A DNA stretch of 64,000 nt from JAEINY01 sp942490535 (GCA_942490535.1 CALNXQ010000002.1:1106358-1170357), one strand, 5' to 3'; counted from the first letter of the stretch, positions 53,701-63,428 are shown. Numbers and translations: made by a program. Notes: generated from the letters alone by a model not told the origin.

Positions 53701-56242
53701 CATAAACGGTTACCTCTCTGAAGTAAGGCGCATCACCATCGCCCGGATCCAAATAACCAATGGGAAAAAATTGAACTGGATCATCTGAATAACCCGTTGT
53801 TACAACAATCGGAAGCGTTAAGCCTCCATTGGAAGCTCTTCCATCCGTTGCAAACATCCGCGCAGTTCCCCAACTGCCACCAGACGTATATGAGGCTGAA
53901 GTGATATCCAGATTATAAATGCCCAAATCCACAACTCCATTACTTAAAAATTCAAAAGATTCAACGTCCACATTACTCAACAAAGCGATCCCATTGGTAT
54001 TATTCAACTGAATGGCACCAAAACTGGGATCTTTACCTACTTTTCCTTTCATTGTCTGCTGCGAGGAACCATTCATGATAACTGTTCCCGTGGAAGGCGT
54101 TCCTCCCACTTCCGAAATGATATGTCCATCTGAGATATCTATATTACCTAACAGAGAAACGTCCAAAACTCCTACGTTAAATTCCCCTTGGGTCAAGGTG
54201 AGATCTCCCCCTATGGTAACAGCACCTACTCCGCCAAATGCCACTTCATACCAGGTATCGGGAGTAATCATGTCATCTTTATCAAGCACGATATCGTTAA
54301 AGGTAATGGCGGGCGTATTATCCACCAATGAATTTGCCCCTTCATTAAAAAAGACGGTATTGGAACGTGAATTAAATGAACCGCCAGTGGCTAAGGTAAA
54401 GTCATGACCTATATACATATCAATGTTAGAGGTGGTCACATCCAGCAAACAATTTCCATTGATGGTCAGGTCATTTAAAATAATTAGTTCTTGGTTTTCA
54501 AGATAAGTATTAGTTACACTACCTCCCTGATTATCTAATTCGAAGTTATAAAGTGGTGCAGTACTCGAAATGTAATAACTGTTGCCGCCAGTTGTATTCG
54601 GGAAGTTGAACTTCACCGTTCCACCGGTTACGTTGTAATTCCCATCGGCTGATTCCACTTCAAAAGCGCGGTCTCTGGCCGCAGCCGTTACATAATTGGC
54701 ATCCAAAATCTCTAAGATACCTCCCGACATCATAAAAACGTTATCGGATCCCTTAATACTGAAAGTGGCCGAAGTCGTTTCAATGCCATCACTGTCAATA
54801 TCACCATACATGGTGACTGTACCACCAGTCTGAACATACGAATATTTTCCGGTAGAAGCACCTGCACTTCGGAGTCCGGGTGTTTCAACCGTACCCCCTT
54901 CAATCAAAATGATCGCATTCCCAGTATTCCATACTACAAAACCATGGGAATTGGAATCAAATGTTCCGTCAGAGATACGGAATTTACCATACACAGAAAA
55001 TGATTGTGAACCAGAATTTGCAGTATTTACACCAGTTCCCTGTATTCCCCCCACTAAAGTTTCGGCATTAGTGCGAGCTGTGGAATACACTTTTACACCT
55101 GCTCCCGATAACCAAAGAGTAGCCGTTCCCGGGATCTCAAAGTCAGAACCGCCTTCTGTCAATGTCGGAATAAAAATAGAACCGCCCAATTTGAGCGTTC
55201 CATTCTGCAGGTATAAGCCTTTTGTGGATGCCCCATTCTCATCGTTACAACCACATAGCCGAAAATTACCTTCAGCTGAGGCATTCAAATCAACCCGATA
55301 CGTTTGATCGCTACCTTTATTAATGACTAAACGGTATAAATCGGTAGTCCCATTACAGGTAAAATTAACATTCGAAGTCCCTTGAAGGGTTAATATAACG
55401 GCTCCAACCGCTCCGCTTAATCGTGTTCCATAATCAGGTGCTGCCTGGGTTGTTAATTTAATGGTTCCATTATTTACAATATTGCCATAACAAATAAGGT
55501 TGTGATAGTCGCTGGCAGTGGTCCCGGCAGAGGAGCTGGTTCGAACCGTTAATGTGGCTCCACTGTTAACGGTAATATTTCCATTCACGGTGATGGTATA
55601 TTTCGTGGCCGAGTTTTCGCCGATCCGCACGGTGCCCCCTTTAACCAATAAGTTACCATTCAACAGGTAATCCTCACGAAGGGTCACCCGATTGGCCACC
55701 TCCATATTCACTTCCAGATTGTAAAACGTAGTGGCTGACTGAATATTAAAATTAGTATCCCCATAATACACGCAAGTTCCTTCCCCTTCACCTTTTGTGA
55801 CGAAATCAGAATCGTCGCCAACTGTCGGGTAATTATCTGCTGCCATCAGGATTCGCCCACTCCCCTTGAGTGTCGTAAAACTATGACCTGATGAAGTGCG
55901 TAAATCTAGCTGTCCATTAACGGTAAGAATTCCACAGTTCAAATTATCCAAATCATTCAAAGGGGCATCGTACGGTGCCACCCCATCGGGAACAGTCACT
56001 GTTTTACCATTTAAAATCACAATATTATCACCTGCATCATCCGGGTATTCACTGGATGGATTAACCGGTACTGCACCGGCCGGATCCAGGGTCCAGATAT
56101 CCGGATTATTCCAATCCCCACTGGCCAGCGTGTACCAGGTGGTTTGAGCAGTTACTGAAAGGGGTATAAACATTCCGATGAAAAAAAAGGAACACAATAC
56201 CATTGCTCGTCTTGACATTTTATGGAAGTAATCGTTTTTCAT
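47753..56242 (-). CDS. Giant secreted T9SS protein with beta-helix-like repeats
   Basis: About 2829 residues. The start at 56242 puts a signal peptide at the N-terminus (RAMVLCSFFFIGMFIPLSVTAQ); an ATG at 56314 is also in frame but gives no sensible signal. A first motif WYTLASGDWNNPDIWTLDP is followed by about 2200 residues of short beta-strand repeats in which GNL-type segments such as TINGNLTINTGTFDANALD recur every 20-30 residues, suggesting a right-handed beta-helix. From about residue 2302 to the end is a module shared with the neighbouring giant protein, beginning WEGDDVTSPADWFTAANW and ending in the sorting tail SYIVVVELGQKVYHKKILIH. No catalytic motif is visible; adhesion or a structural surface role is likely. 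Separate from upstream gene by 276 bp. Confidence 0.82.
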   Translation of the reverse strand: MKNDYFHKMSRRAMVLCSFFFIGMFIPLSVTAQTTWYTLASGDWNNPDIWTLDPAGAVPVNPSSEYPDDAGDNIVILNGKTVTVPDGVAPYDAPLNDLDNLNCGILTVNGQLDLRTSSGHSFTTLKGSGRILMAADNYPTVGDDSDFVTKGEGEGTCVYYGDTNFNIQSATTFYNLEVNMEVANRVTLREDYLLNGNLLVKGGTVRIGENSATKYTITVNGNITVNSGATLTVRTSSSAGTTASDYHNLICYGNIVNNGTIKLTTQAAPDYGTRLSGAVGAVILTLQGTSNVNFTCNGTTDLYRLVINKGSDQTYRVDLNASAEGNFRLCGCNDENGASTKGLYLQNGTLKLGGSIFIPTLTEGGSDFEIPGTATLWLSGAGVKVYSTARTNAETLVGGIQGTGVNTANSGSQSFSVYGKFRISDGTFDSNSHGFVVWNTGNAIILIEGGTVETPGLRSAGASTGKYSYVQTGGTVTMYGDIDSDGIETTSATFSIKGSDNVFMMSGGILEILDANYVTAAARDRAFEVESADGNYNVTGGTVKFNFPNTTGGNSYYISSTAPLYNFELDNQGGSVTNTYLENQELIILNDLTINGNCLLDVTTSNIDMYIGHDFTLATGGSFNSRSNTVFFNEGANSLVDNTPAITFNDIVLDKDDMITPDTWYEVAFGGVGAVTIGGDLTLTQGEFNVGVLDVSLLGNIDISDGHIISEVGGTPSTGTVIMNGSSQQTMKGKVGKDPSFGAIQLNNTNGIALLSNVDVESFEFLSNGVVDLGIYNLDITSASYTSGGSWGTARMFATDGRASNGGLTLPIVVTTGYSDDPVQFFPIGYLDPGDGDAPYFREVTVYADNDPDDSGNLTVKFNDGNHPTVDDPSGVEDFYWSLKMEGLSSVSTNDLRYVFSQDNSLSTGGSRRGMVFQEDNTWFSGNATLINSNRDISFSYGTPLLKEYSWGRNNAFNNVKTLYSKASGSFGDASTWTESATHSGPDAVPQSYYMYVIGGASGVNHTVSIDDGSDASQVYIKGKSETLIAAGDPPTLEMTTAAEGPLDLIFGTGNDLNYIKGKGRYLVYQDVDMPTADFTEFMDNSEAIFEYAGAATYTLPTSTFYVFFGFIYIPIADISEYPNIYISGTGTKTAGDIDLLINGDLYVDDATFNVSNSTDGDMTIFGDVIVNTGDFILPNGVTRTFDIEGDISFSGAGDFRVNTGGSAREHQINLEGNVTQGDGNIDLFATANANLNFVGTESATVTKSGAGTTDFYKLQIVKPSDKKVQFSGDFTLNGPTNLTTKALDLQSGECHLDNSGIDIDLSTGGGDFKITSGTTLRIDNGATVNVSGTTTGIWLDDALIVDNSGKVYCNGGSDNYIEYSVSGNASIWVGDAAELIVGSQIRRNDVTEEGILSFTQAKATSTITIGEDSAPTNNRGVFEITNAGSSFTQTETGSNITIVRSQSSPSKAALLFDPATASIATGSGFTIGNASTPAGQTIGVYAGQNLMDFTIEGANAPTVQAWIVPITIDGNLTINTGTFDANALDVTLNGNLTNSGTFTANGNTTYFEGTSDQTITGNTTFYNLIKQTNASALILGASTAVTIDNDLNLQIGTLSTGDNTISVAGDLTNEIVTSSTGASQGILLNGTSIQEIGGSGSYDVLTINNNNGVVLPTQSGSINFIDRLRLVDGVFDIGRNLLVLEENGYVEDVNPFSTSNMIQTNLSFVDAGIEKVFPVIAASTAFTYPIGSLGKYTPVEMDISSNGNNTGSIRVKAANERHISIIDDPATPYDDTQNVLQYNWTLDAEGIEGYSAAVIMTGDAGDVLVTAPNTSADYITARILLGSVDWNKFTTAEFNEATTELIFTFSGTDDLGIDGDYTAGVSDAIPDQVPAFITVADGPWTTTTTWATYDPDIPSIGTPGVGVPAGGPRGSLVYVNHNLTFPVNFEAAYRTVVNATGVVDIASSIGHRLGDVSGTGIIKLENGDLPAGVYNEFFSATGGTLEYTGSGNYDILSQITAVNNLVLSGTNERRFPDLDIQLLGDFTMSGADVVNTNNRNLSVKGDIVFSAGTFDAGTAIDSKVPTITLNGSALQLVSGAVDFTSLGGGALYDLKINNASGADIGNDIEVSDKLVLTNGVLNTAAGGSITVTNSLAAAVTGGSDAAYVQGPLRKSINNGDNFTFPVGDALRYSPVNVATDGTSGGIWEAQYFNHNPGDDAKDPNSFTGDVAYVSHNEYWRIQSPAAGNAILTLNWDDLSGVTPDANFRVVEWADLATDAWQEVSINAPIGDETGGSVSTSAVMVFNEFVDGNFFTFGTILVPAYTWEGDDVTSPADWFTAANWSGGIVPNAAADVTIASVANDPEIDNTSLVQVNDLTINAGATLTLLAGARMTVNGNTVTNDGLIIQNTTTSPTSFINIGSVTGNMNIEWSYPENRYWYIGHCISNVDIANYDALVTGGNAYLLYQYLNNAWNEITGGPFIFDEPLEGFAFAVRDAGASVSHQGTLNVSDFTGGNARPLGEGWYLVANPYASYLDLESSGNWEFGGADSTVYTKTTVGVERVDAAYNIVENVGTNGGTRYITTGQSFWVKHTGSDAFGVALGARVHATGSLKSGTSEPSDVLRLTLSNQYTKDEIAILFRESGSLSVHQSDSKKRLGDNMRIPYFYSMKNENQLTINTLPVLSVSNVVPLGYQIGDLNTGDLTLKASNIEYFMPDVSVYLEDLETGNWMDLRSNNQYTFKTSMQTNNERFIIHFEPLATGLDDSVNISDQKVKVYSIKNRVVIRIEPTLVEKEKSAKIRIYSLMGEKLLEEIMEENYLEVNLPAVTASYIVVVELGQKVYHKKILIH

Positions 56243-56448
56243 CTCAGTATGCTTTAGAATGTTGTAATAAGGTACTGGTTTATACGTGTTAAACAAACTA
56301 ATAGTTGAACACATACATCACCGAAATTTATTTGTTAATAAAACAATTGATACATTTTAAAGTTTTTTTTGGCAGTCTAATCAACCATTGAAGATAAGGG
56401 GTAAATTGTACAGTGTCAAGGGAAAAGAATTGGATCAGCTTCAACTAT

Positions 56449-56479
56449 AAAAAAATAGCCGTCCCAAAATGAGACGGCT
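56449..56479 (-). terminator. Terminator of the second giant surface-protein gene
   Basis: AGCCGTC / GACGGCT stem followed on the minus strand by ATTTTTTT, about 40 bases after the stop. The rest of 56243-56518 shows no gene. Confidence 0.82.
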
Positions 56480-56518
56480 GTCAGCCTTATTGTAACCTTT
56501 TCAATAACTTACATATTA

Positions 56519-59500
56519 TTAGGAGGTAATCAGGATTTTTTTATGGTACAATTCGCCCTCTATTTCCACTTCCACAATGTAATAAGCAGTATGCGTTGGT
56601 AAGGCAATTTTCAATTGAGACTCCGACATCGATTTCTCTACAATTTTTTCACCTGATATGGTAAATACACGTACAATACAATCATTACCTGTCAGATTAA
56701 AGCTTTTACTCAACTCAACAACAGCCATATTAGAACGGGTATAAACAATAATTGCATCACCTATTATACCAGTAATTTCATCATTAGTATCAGTAGACAC
56801 CTTACTAATATGTAATACAAATCGACTTTTATCAACTAATATTGAGTCTATTTCACCTGTAGAGAACTGATACACGGGATTCACTCTTAAATCCACCTGA
56901 ACACCTTTTAATTTATCTTCCAGGTAAACCGAAGCCTCTGGATCGAATTCTCCCATGTTCGTCACTGATAATTCCTGAACACCTTCAGCTATCTCCCAAA
57001 TAGTATGTCCCAATGCTATTTGCATAGAGCCCGAAACAGGTGGGAAAATACCAATCCCGGTTTGTTTGTTTTGTTTCAAGGCATAAATGTTTGGAATTAC
57101 TTTTTCTGATTGCAATAGCTTCCTGGAGTCATTTGCAATTACCTCAAATGATCCATAATCCCGAAAGGCCAACACCATTTCATCACGAGCTGCAGAATTC
57201 TTCAGATTAATGCGTAATATATCAGATGACGGTACTGTGGTTGATTTTAACACAGCTGAGGCTGGATCATGTTCCCTTGCGGCATTCTTCACACCAAAAG
57301 TTCCTGAGCCATTGGAAGATATCCAGAATGCTTGCATCGGTGCAATGTAATTGGTTGCTCCAAAAGTACCTGTTCCCGGCTCTAAAATATTGTACATAGC
57401 CACCACGCGAATGCCATTATCTGTAGTACGGGTATAAATTGTTTTATCCACATTTGTAAATTCCCAATCACCGGCATCCACCACGCTTTGTTCTATATTT
57501 ACATATGACGAATACGGATTTGCTGTTAAATACCACCCTGCGCCAATCCCTGACTTTGAATAATCGCCGCTATGCAGTGATCCAATATGCGATACGGTGG
57601 TCGGATCTTTAAAAATAACAGAATATCCTTTGAGGGGTTCATTAAAACTGGTACTATTATCTGTTATCTGAGACCAACTACTATTCCAGTTCCATACCTG
57701 CACTGCACCAGGGTCAACGGCATTATAATCGGCACTGGTCGCGCCATCCACCGCATGACCAGCATACCACCAACGGCGCGAAGGGAAGTACATAACCGTT
57801 TGCGCCGTTCCTGCACCACTTGCAATGCCCGTATTAATCACAGAAGCCAAATTATCCTGACGATTTTTTATCACCACCAAACCATTGTTTGTTAAGTCAT
57901 TCATTGTCATATGAACCCCTTCATTGATTGTTATCCGACTTCCCGATTGCATCTCTACATCTCCTAATACCAAATCAGCTGTCACATTTGGATAATAGCT
58001 GCCTTCTAAAAAATCGCCAATAGTAATATCATCACCCTCCACAGGCACCATACCGCTACTCCAGTTAGAAGATACATCCCAGGTAGGCGTGTGTCCCAGC
58101 CATTCATTATTTGTAATGACTAGGGTATAGTCTTCGGTTTCACCATTGGCTGATACACCGGGATCACAGGCAGTCATAGCTGCATCATTACTAATCATCA
58201 CTCGCATCCGTGTGCCACCCAATGTAGCGCCTGTTGGAATGGTAATGGTCTTGATTAATGTTTCGTTGGCCGTAGAAACAGTCCCAACTGAATAATTCTC
58301 TGAATCTTCTACTTCATCAAACGTACCACTCTGATCCCAATCGATCCATACCTTCACCCGGTCACCGGAAGCACTTGCCGTTTGAACAGTAATATCGTAA
58401 TCAACTCCTCTGCTTACATTAGTGGATTGATCCAGTTTATATACCACTGCTGTTCCATCATTTGCAGAATAATTGGCTATCTGATTAAAGTTTACCGAAG
58501 CAATGTATTTTGAGTTCAATACTGTATTGGGGCTACAGAAAGAATAAACAGTGACACTATTATAGGTACCCGATAAAGTTCCATCGGAGGCTGTTAACTG
58601 AACAGGTCCACCCGCTCCAGTAAAGATAAAACTGCTAAAATCAGCTACCCCTAACAGTGAGGTCACATTATCTCCCGATGAAGTTAAAACACCATCATTG
58701 GAAATTGTTATCGCTGCATTATGATCCAAATCCACATTCCCAATTGCATCCACTGCACTCACAACAGGTGTCGTTGATAAAACCTCATTTACCTGAGCAT
58801 AGTTAGATGGAGCAGTCGTAAAATCAAGTTGCGAAGCAACCACTTCAATTGTTAAAGCATTATCAACAGCACTGGGGGTGCTATCAAAACCACTCCCATT
58901 AAATGCAGTAATATTATCCACATCTAAATCCAGTTCCAAAATTTCATTATCCGCATTGATCGCCATGGGGTTGATCAACCAAAGATAAATCCGATAGTCA
59001 GTACTTGTTCCATCCCCTACCGATATCATGTCTTCCTGATTAAATACTAGTGATGTAGAATTGACCGTTGCAAAGACCTTACCGGTGGTCTCTCCACTCT
59101 TTACTATATATGCCCCCCCAATTACTTCACTTAAGTCTGCAATTGAATTCGTGGCGCCAGGTATTAATGTCAATTCATGCACATCGGTTGGTTGCAAATC
59201 CCCATCTCCTCCATCGGTGATGGTAAAATCCATAAAGAGAGTGGCATCCGCTTCACTGGCACTTAAAGAAGAGATAGTAGCTGGTTCAGCAGCCCCACCT
59301 TCCGACAGAGTACTGGTATTGTCAAAGGAGCCATACAGGGCTATATTATCGATACACCACCCAATGCCAGGACTGGGGTTACTATTGCTGGCCACCCACT
59401 CAAATACCACATCTAAGGTTCCAGGCGTTGTAATATAGGCAGAAACATCAATGGTTGCTTTTTCCCATCCCGGAGCAGCTGCATTATACGTCTCCGCCAA

Positions 59501-62338
59501 AGTTCCATTTATATAAACCTCCCCATAATGACTGACCGACAGATCACCCTTATAATAAAAGGCCAAAGTGGCATCATTAAAACCGGCTAAATTTAATGTT
59601 GAATCCAATGTTAAGGAGGCTGACTCATCGCTTCCTTTGCTATATTCCGCCGTGATACCACCATCATTGGTTATAAAAGCAAATTGATTACCAGAAAAAG
59701 GGGTGACATTTTGAGAAACCGGTTCACCCCGCATCCATAAATTACTCCCCCCACTGGCACCATAGATCCAATCCGCTTTATAACCGGAACCATCATTCTC
59801 GTAATTCTCAAAGAATCCCAGGTTTAATGGGGTAGTTGCATTAGCCGAAAGAGCTGTTGTCGAATAGACAAATCCAGCCTTATGCCATATTTTATAATAA
59901 TAGGTGGTATTCAGATTTAGTGTATTGTGTACGGTAGAAATATCGGTCCCCACATATAATACCGTTCCGCCACCAGGTAGTTCATCGCCTACCACATATT
60001 CGGTTCCGGTTATCGGAACTCCCCCAACCTCACCATCTTTTGACCAGGCAATGATGACTTCATCCAAACCACCTGCACTGGTTGATTTCTCCCAGGTTAA
60101 TACATTATTGTTGGCATTTGGATTCACTGCTGTAAAATCGGCCACCGGATAAATCGTACCAGTCACTGACACATCATCAATACACAAGCCGGGGTATTGA
60201 CCAAAAAATCCCCATCCATTCTTCAGTCGAAATTTAATTTCACTAATATTACCCAGATAGGCATTCAGTGACATGGATTCAGGCTGCCAGGTAGTTTTAT
60301 CACCCATCCCACTCAACAACTGATTATTATCAATATACACCTGCCCATAGGTATTATTTTGATCGGCATCGCACAACCAATGAAAATTCAGTGTGGCTGT
60401 CATAAACCCTTGTAAGTTTACGGGCAGTTTTAAATCAATGTCTTTATCACCGCCTGAAGCCATCGAATAACTTGCTGAAATACCATTATCAACCGTGACA
60501 TAAGCTGCTTTCTCTCCGGTATATTTTTGAGCCCTTCCCACCTTGTATTGATGGTACTGATTGCTCCCCAAGGTCCAGGCTGAGATGTCTCCCTCAAAAT
60601 CATCCGAAAAAGGAAGAGCGACCGGCAAACTGGTACTTGTACTAATGGAAGCCGAGTACACCTTAGCAGAGTTGACCGACCATGCTTTGTAAAAGGCGAC
60701 CCCTGCTGCTACTGAAGTGTGCAGATAAGAAAGGTCTGCATTATTATTGTATATAACCTGTCCACCTCCCGGCAACACCTCCCCGGCACTGTAGGTAGTT
60801 CCTTTAACGGGAGAGCCAAAGTTACCATCGGAAGAATAAGCCACTAAAACCCCATCTCCATCTCCATTCTGATTCCAGGATAATAACACATCCGTCACTC
60901 CATTCACGGTAGCGGTTAGATTGCCAGCTTTCTCAACTGTGCTCCCATCAATCCGGATATCATCAATACAGAAACCCGGGTTATTTGCAGAAGCTGACCA
61001 TGCCGTTACATTCCATCGAAATTCTACTTCCACATCAACAGGAGCTCCAGCATTCAAATAGTTGCTAATATCAATTACTTGCTCTATCCATCCAGATTGC
61101 TGGATGTATTCAGAAACACCACCTACTAAGTCACCTCCTACATATACTTCACCATAAGCCACATTGGAAAGCCCACCAGCTTTCCAAAAAAATGATAACT
61201 CTGCACTTTTATATACATTGGATAATGTGATGGTTTTCTTCATCGAAATATAACTGGGCCAATTATATTGATTATTATTATACGAGGCTACCGTACTTGA
61301 TCCTGCGACAACAAAAGCGCTGTAACTACCCCTATACTTCTGGTTGCCCCCCCGATACCAATCATCATTAGGCCAGCGTACATTTGCATCCAGACTCCAT
61401 CCATTTACACCGGCTTCAAAATCGGTATATTCAATGGTGGTATTTCCAATGGTCGTCGCATTTTTAGTGACGCCAGCATAGGAATAGGTCATTTCTCCAT
61501 TAACTGACCATATTTTGTAATAATAAGGCGTAAATTCATCTAATGTCATGTGGGAATAAGTGGTTAGAATATCCCCATAATACAGCACTGTACCGCCACC
61601 CGCAATAGGGTCACCAGCTGCATAGGTAGTTAAATCGACCGGAGCTCCAAAAACACCGTTTGACGACCAAGCTACTAACACGCTATCATTGCTGGAATTT
61701 AAGATCCAATCCAAATCAATTTGATCGTCCGTAATATTGGTAATGGTAAAGTCATTAACCTCTACAACATCACTTCCTTTGACCGCTACATTATCGATGT
61801 ACCAGTCATCACCCATCTCCGAGATCAATCCTCGGACAAACGCAATGTGAACTGTTTGACCGGCGTAATCACTCAAGTCGATGATGTGCGTGGTAAAAGC
61901 CGTTGTGAAATCAGTCTCTGCATAGCTTTCAATGGTGGTAAAGCCATCCATATCCTCCTGAGAAGAAAGGGATATGCGAACGGAGAAAGAGGCGCCATTA
62001 TCAGCGGTACCCGCTTGCTTTTCATCAAATGTGAGAATATTGCTACCTGCCAGCAGTGTTATTTCACGGGTAACCAACCAAGCTTCCACCATACCAGCAT
62101 AACCGTTGTTTTCTTTTTTAAGGTAAGCTGCGCCCGACTTAAATTCCCACCTATTTCGATTGGCATCTAAGCGCAATTGTTCATACCAAGTGCCGGTAAC
62201 CGGAATTGCCGGATGACTGGTAAATTCGCCACTACTAAAAGTCACTTCCTCAAATACCTGTGCCGAAACCCAAGTGGTGCCAATTGTACCTGAAAATAGG
62301 AGTACTATCAATAACCATTTAGTAAACATTTGTTTCAT
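56519..62338 (-). CDS. Giant secreted T9SS protein with choice-of-anchor and GEVED domains
   Basis: About 1939 residues, start chosen at ATG 62338 giving the signal peptide FTKWLLIVLLFSGTIGT and cleavage near VSAQ; an in-frame GTG at 62374 adds 12 residues. Four copies of a jelly-roll adhesin-like domain (choice-of-anchor J), roughly residues 25-180, 310-470, 570-735 and 845-1000, each ending in an ID(D/N)(I/V) motif, alternate with fibronectin type III-like linkers. Then a cadherin-like region, a GEVED domain (about 1300-1400, VWIDWDQSGTFDEVEDSENY) and from about 1408 the C-terminal module shared with the neighbour, ending SYYIVEVEIEGELYHKKIL-like (actual tail HTAYYIVEVEIEGELYHKKI). Likely an adhesin or surface-binding protein. 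Confidence 0.82.
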   Translation of the reverse strand: MKQMFTKWLLIVLLFSGTIGTTWVSAQVFEEVTFSSGEFTSHPAIPVTGTWYEQLRLDANRNRWEFKSGAAYLKKENNGYAGMVEAWLVTREITLLAGSNILTFDEKQAGTADNGASFSVRISLSSQEDMDGFTTIESYAETDFTTAFTTHIIDLSDYAGQTVHIAFVRGLISEMGDDWYIDNVAVKGSDVVEVNDFTITNITDDQIDLDWILNSSNDSVLVAWSSNGVFGAPVDLTTYAAGDPIAGGGTVLYYGDILTTYSHMTLDEFTPYYYKIWSVNGEMTYSYAGVTKNATTIGNTTIEYTDFEAGVNGWSLDANVRWPNDDWYRGGNQKYRGSYSAFVVAGSSTVASYNNNQYNWPSYISMKKTITLSNVYKSAELSFFWKAGGLSNVAYGEVYVGGDLVGGVSEYIQQSGWIEQVIDISNYLNAGAPVDVEVEFRWNVTAWSASANNPGFCIDDIRIDGSTVEKAGNLTATVNGVTDVLLSWNQNGDGDGVLVAYSSDGNFGSPVKGTTYSAGEVLPGGGQVIYNNNADLSYLHTSVAAGVAFYKAWSVNSAKVYSASISTSTSLPVALPFSDDFEGDISAWTLGSNQYHQYKVGRAQKYTGEKAAYVTVDNGISASYSMASGGDKDIDLKLPVNLQGFMTATLNFHWLCDADQNNTYGQVYIDNNQLLSGMGDKTTWQPESMSLNAYLGNISEIKFRLKNGWGFFGQYPGLCIDDVSVTGTIYPVADFTAVNPNANNNVLTWEKSTSAGGLDEVIIAWSKDGEVGGVPITGTEYVVGDELPGGGTVLYVGTDISTVHNTLNLNTTYYYKIWHKAGFVYSTTALSANATTPLNLGFFENYENDGSGYKADWIYGASGGSNLWMRGEPVSQNVTPFSGNQFAFITNDGGITAEYSKGSDESASLTLDSTLNLAGFNDATLAFYYKGDLSVSHYGEVYINGTLAETYNAAAPGWEKATIDVSAYITTPGTLDVVFEWVASNSNPSPGIGWCIDNIALYGSFDNTSTLSEGGAAEPATISSLSASEADATLFMDFTITDGGDGDLQPTDVHELTLIPGATNSIADLSEVIGGAYIVKSGETTGKVFATVNSTSLVFNQEDMISVGDGTSTDYRIYLWLINPMAINADNEILELDLDVDNITAFNGSGFDSTPSAVDNALTIEVVASQLDFTTAPSNYAQVNEVLSTTPVVSAVDAIGNVDLDHNAAITISNDGVLTSSGDNVTSLLGVADFSSFIFTGAGGPVQLTASDGTLSGTYNSVTVYSFCSPNTVLNSKYIASVNFNQIANYSANDGTAVVYKLDQSTNVSRGVDYDITVQTASASGDRVKVWIDWDQSGTFDEVEDSENYSVGTVSTANETLIKTITIPTGATLGGTRMRVMISNDAAMTACDPGVSANGETEDYTLVITNNEWLGHTPTWDVSSNWSSGMVPVEGDDITIGDFLEGSYYPNVTADLVLGDVEMQSGSRITINEGVHMTMNDLTNNGLVVIKNRQDNLASVINTGIASGAGTAQTVMYFPSRRWWYAGHAVDGATSADYNAVDPGAVQVWNWNSSWSQITDNSTSFNEPLKGYSVIFKDPTTVSHIGSLHSGDYSKSGIGAGWYLTANPYSSYVNIEQSVVDAGDWEFTNVDKTIYTRTTDNGIRVVAMYNILEPGTGTFGATNYIAPMQAFWISSNGSGTFGVKNAAREHDPASAVLKSTTVPSSDILRINLKNSAARDEMVLAFRDYGSFEVIANDSRKLLQSEKVIPNIYALKQNKQTGIGIFPPVSGSMQIALGHTIWEIAEGVQELSVTNMGEFDPEASVYLEDKLKGVQVDLRVNPVYQFSTGEIDSILVDKSRFVLHISKVSTDTNDEITGIIGDAIIVYTRSNMAVVELSKSFNLTGNDCIVRVFTISGEKIVEKSMSESQLKIALPTHTAYYIVEVEIEGELYHKKILITS

Positions 62339-62999
62339 ATCATATTGAATTATATTTCGCTTCCTTTTATTCACTATTCAGCTTTTTGCTGTTTGTACGC
62401 CACACTACCAGAAAAGTTATGGCGAACGTCATGATTTTTAGTATTTATCATCCCATTCCAGATGGCTTCCAGTTTTTTTATCATAACTTCTTACTGATTT
62501 ATCTTACAGTTGGGCGGATTCTTCAAATGGTTAAGAAAAGACTTGACAAAACACTCATTTGACAAGCTAGGTCCACATAAAAGGCCTCTGTCGATAACCG
62601 ACTGGAGCCTATTTAGGCATTGCAAGATGAATGATTCCTAAATTAACGGCCAGGCTGTCCCCTCTACGAGTAGCTCATTTTGGGGAACTCAAAACACACG
62701 CCAAAGTTGTGCATGACCAACCGTTTGCTGATTCATCTATTTCAAGATGAATTCGAGTTCGCCTATAAGCATTTCCACCTGTTGTTTGCCTTCGTGCAAC
62801 AGATCTGAAGCAGACTCCTAGGTATGGTCGAGTTTCAAATCCGCTTCAGACAAGTCTTTCAACTCTGTACGAGCGATAGCCTCCCTGGCAATAATTTGGG
62901 ACATAGCCGTATTGCCTGTTGAGACATAGCGTACATCGATGGCCACTATTTCTCCTTTAATAATTCATTTATCCATTTCTAACCACTCGTGATTTCTAT
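62339..62999. other. Spacer with no recognisable gene; degraded reading frame at 62818-62952
   Basis: No intact gene. On the minus strand 62818-62952 translates to a stretch such as TGNTAMSQIIAREAIARTE ending in a stop, then a further short open stretch (SASDLLHEGKQQVEMLIGEL); it looks like a decayed protein-coding sequence that I cannot place. The remainder is unassigned. Confidence 0.45.
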
Positions 63000-63191
63000 T
63001 CAGCACGAGGTAATTGACACATTTGCTAGGCTGGTACAAAGCGAATATAACCAAAGGACATATCTCCCAGTAAACACGCCGTTTCTTGGGATGCGCTTAT
63101 TCTTGCATACCCTGATGGGGGTAGAATCTACATATGAGATACCGGTGCAGCTACTCAAACAGCAAGTTTTAAGAAATAGTGTCATTGGCAA
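63000..63191 (-). pseudogene. IS982-like transposase fragment
   Basis: A 63-codon minus-strand frame containing YVDSTPIRVCKNKRIPRNGV, the conserved segment around the first catalytic Asp of IS982-family transposases. Downstream the frame drifts and stops; the N- and C-terminal parts of the gene are missing, so this is a remnant. Confidence 0.6.
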
Positions 63192-63428
63192 GGCAGACGC
63201 TTGTAATTATTCAATGAATCTATTGTAAGTAACTGTATTTGGAAATTCGGATCTCATGTTGATTTTTTCATAAAAAAGATAAAAATGCTTCAGATTTTTG
63301 GATACACCGAAATGGAATAGTTTTATTATGAGACAAATACGCAAAGAAGGCGCATATTACGCCCCATGAAGGAAGCTATCACTGCCACGAAACCCAGATG
63401 AACGTAAAGGTCTCCGGATTGCCCTAAC

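Noticed and set aside
47753..62338. Many plus-strand frames opposite the two giant genes
   Set aside because: They run antisense to long conserved minus-strand genes with signal peptides and sorting tails; these are chance openings.
62989..63228. Plus-strand 79-codon gene opposite the IS982-like fragment
   Set aside because: The minus-strand frame contains a recognisable transposase segment; the plus-strand frame has no similarity.
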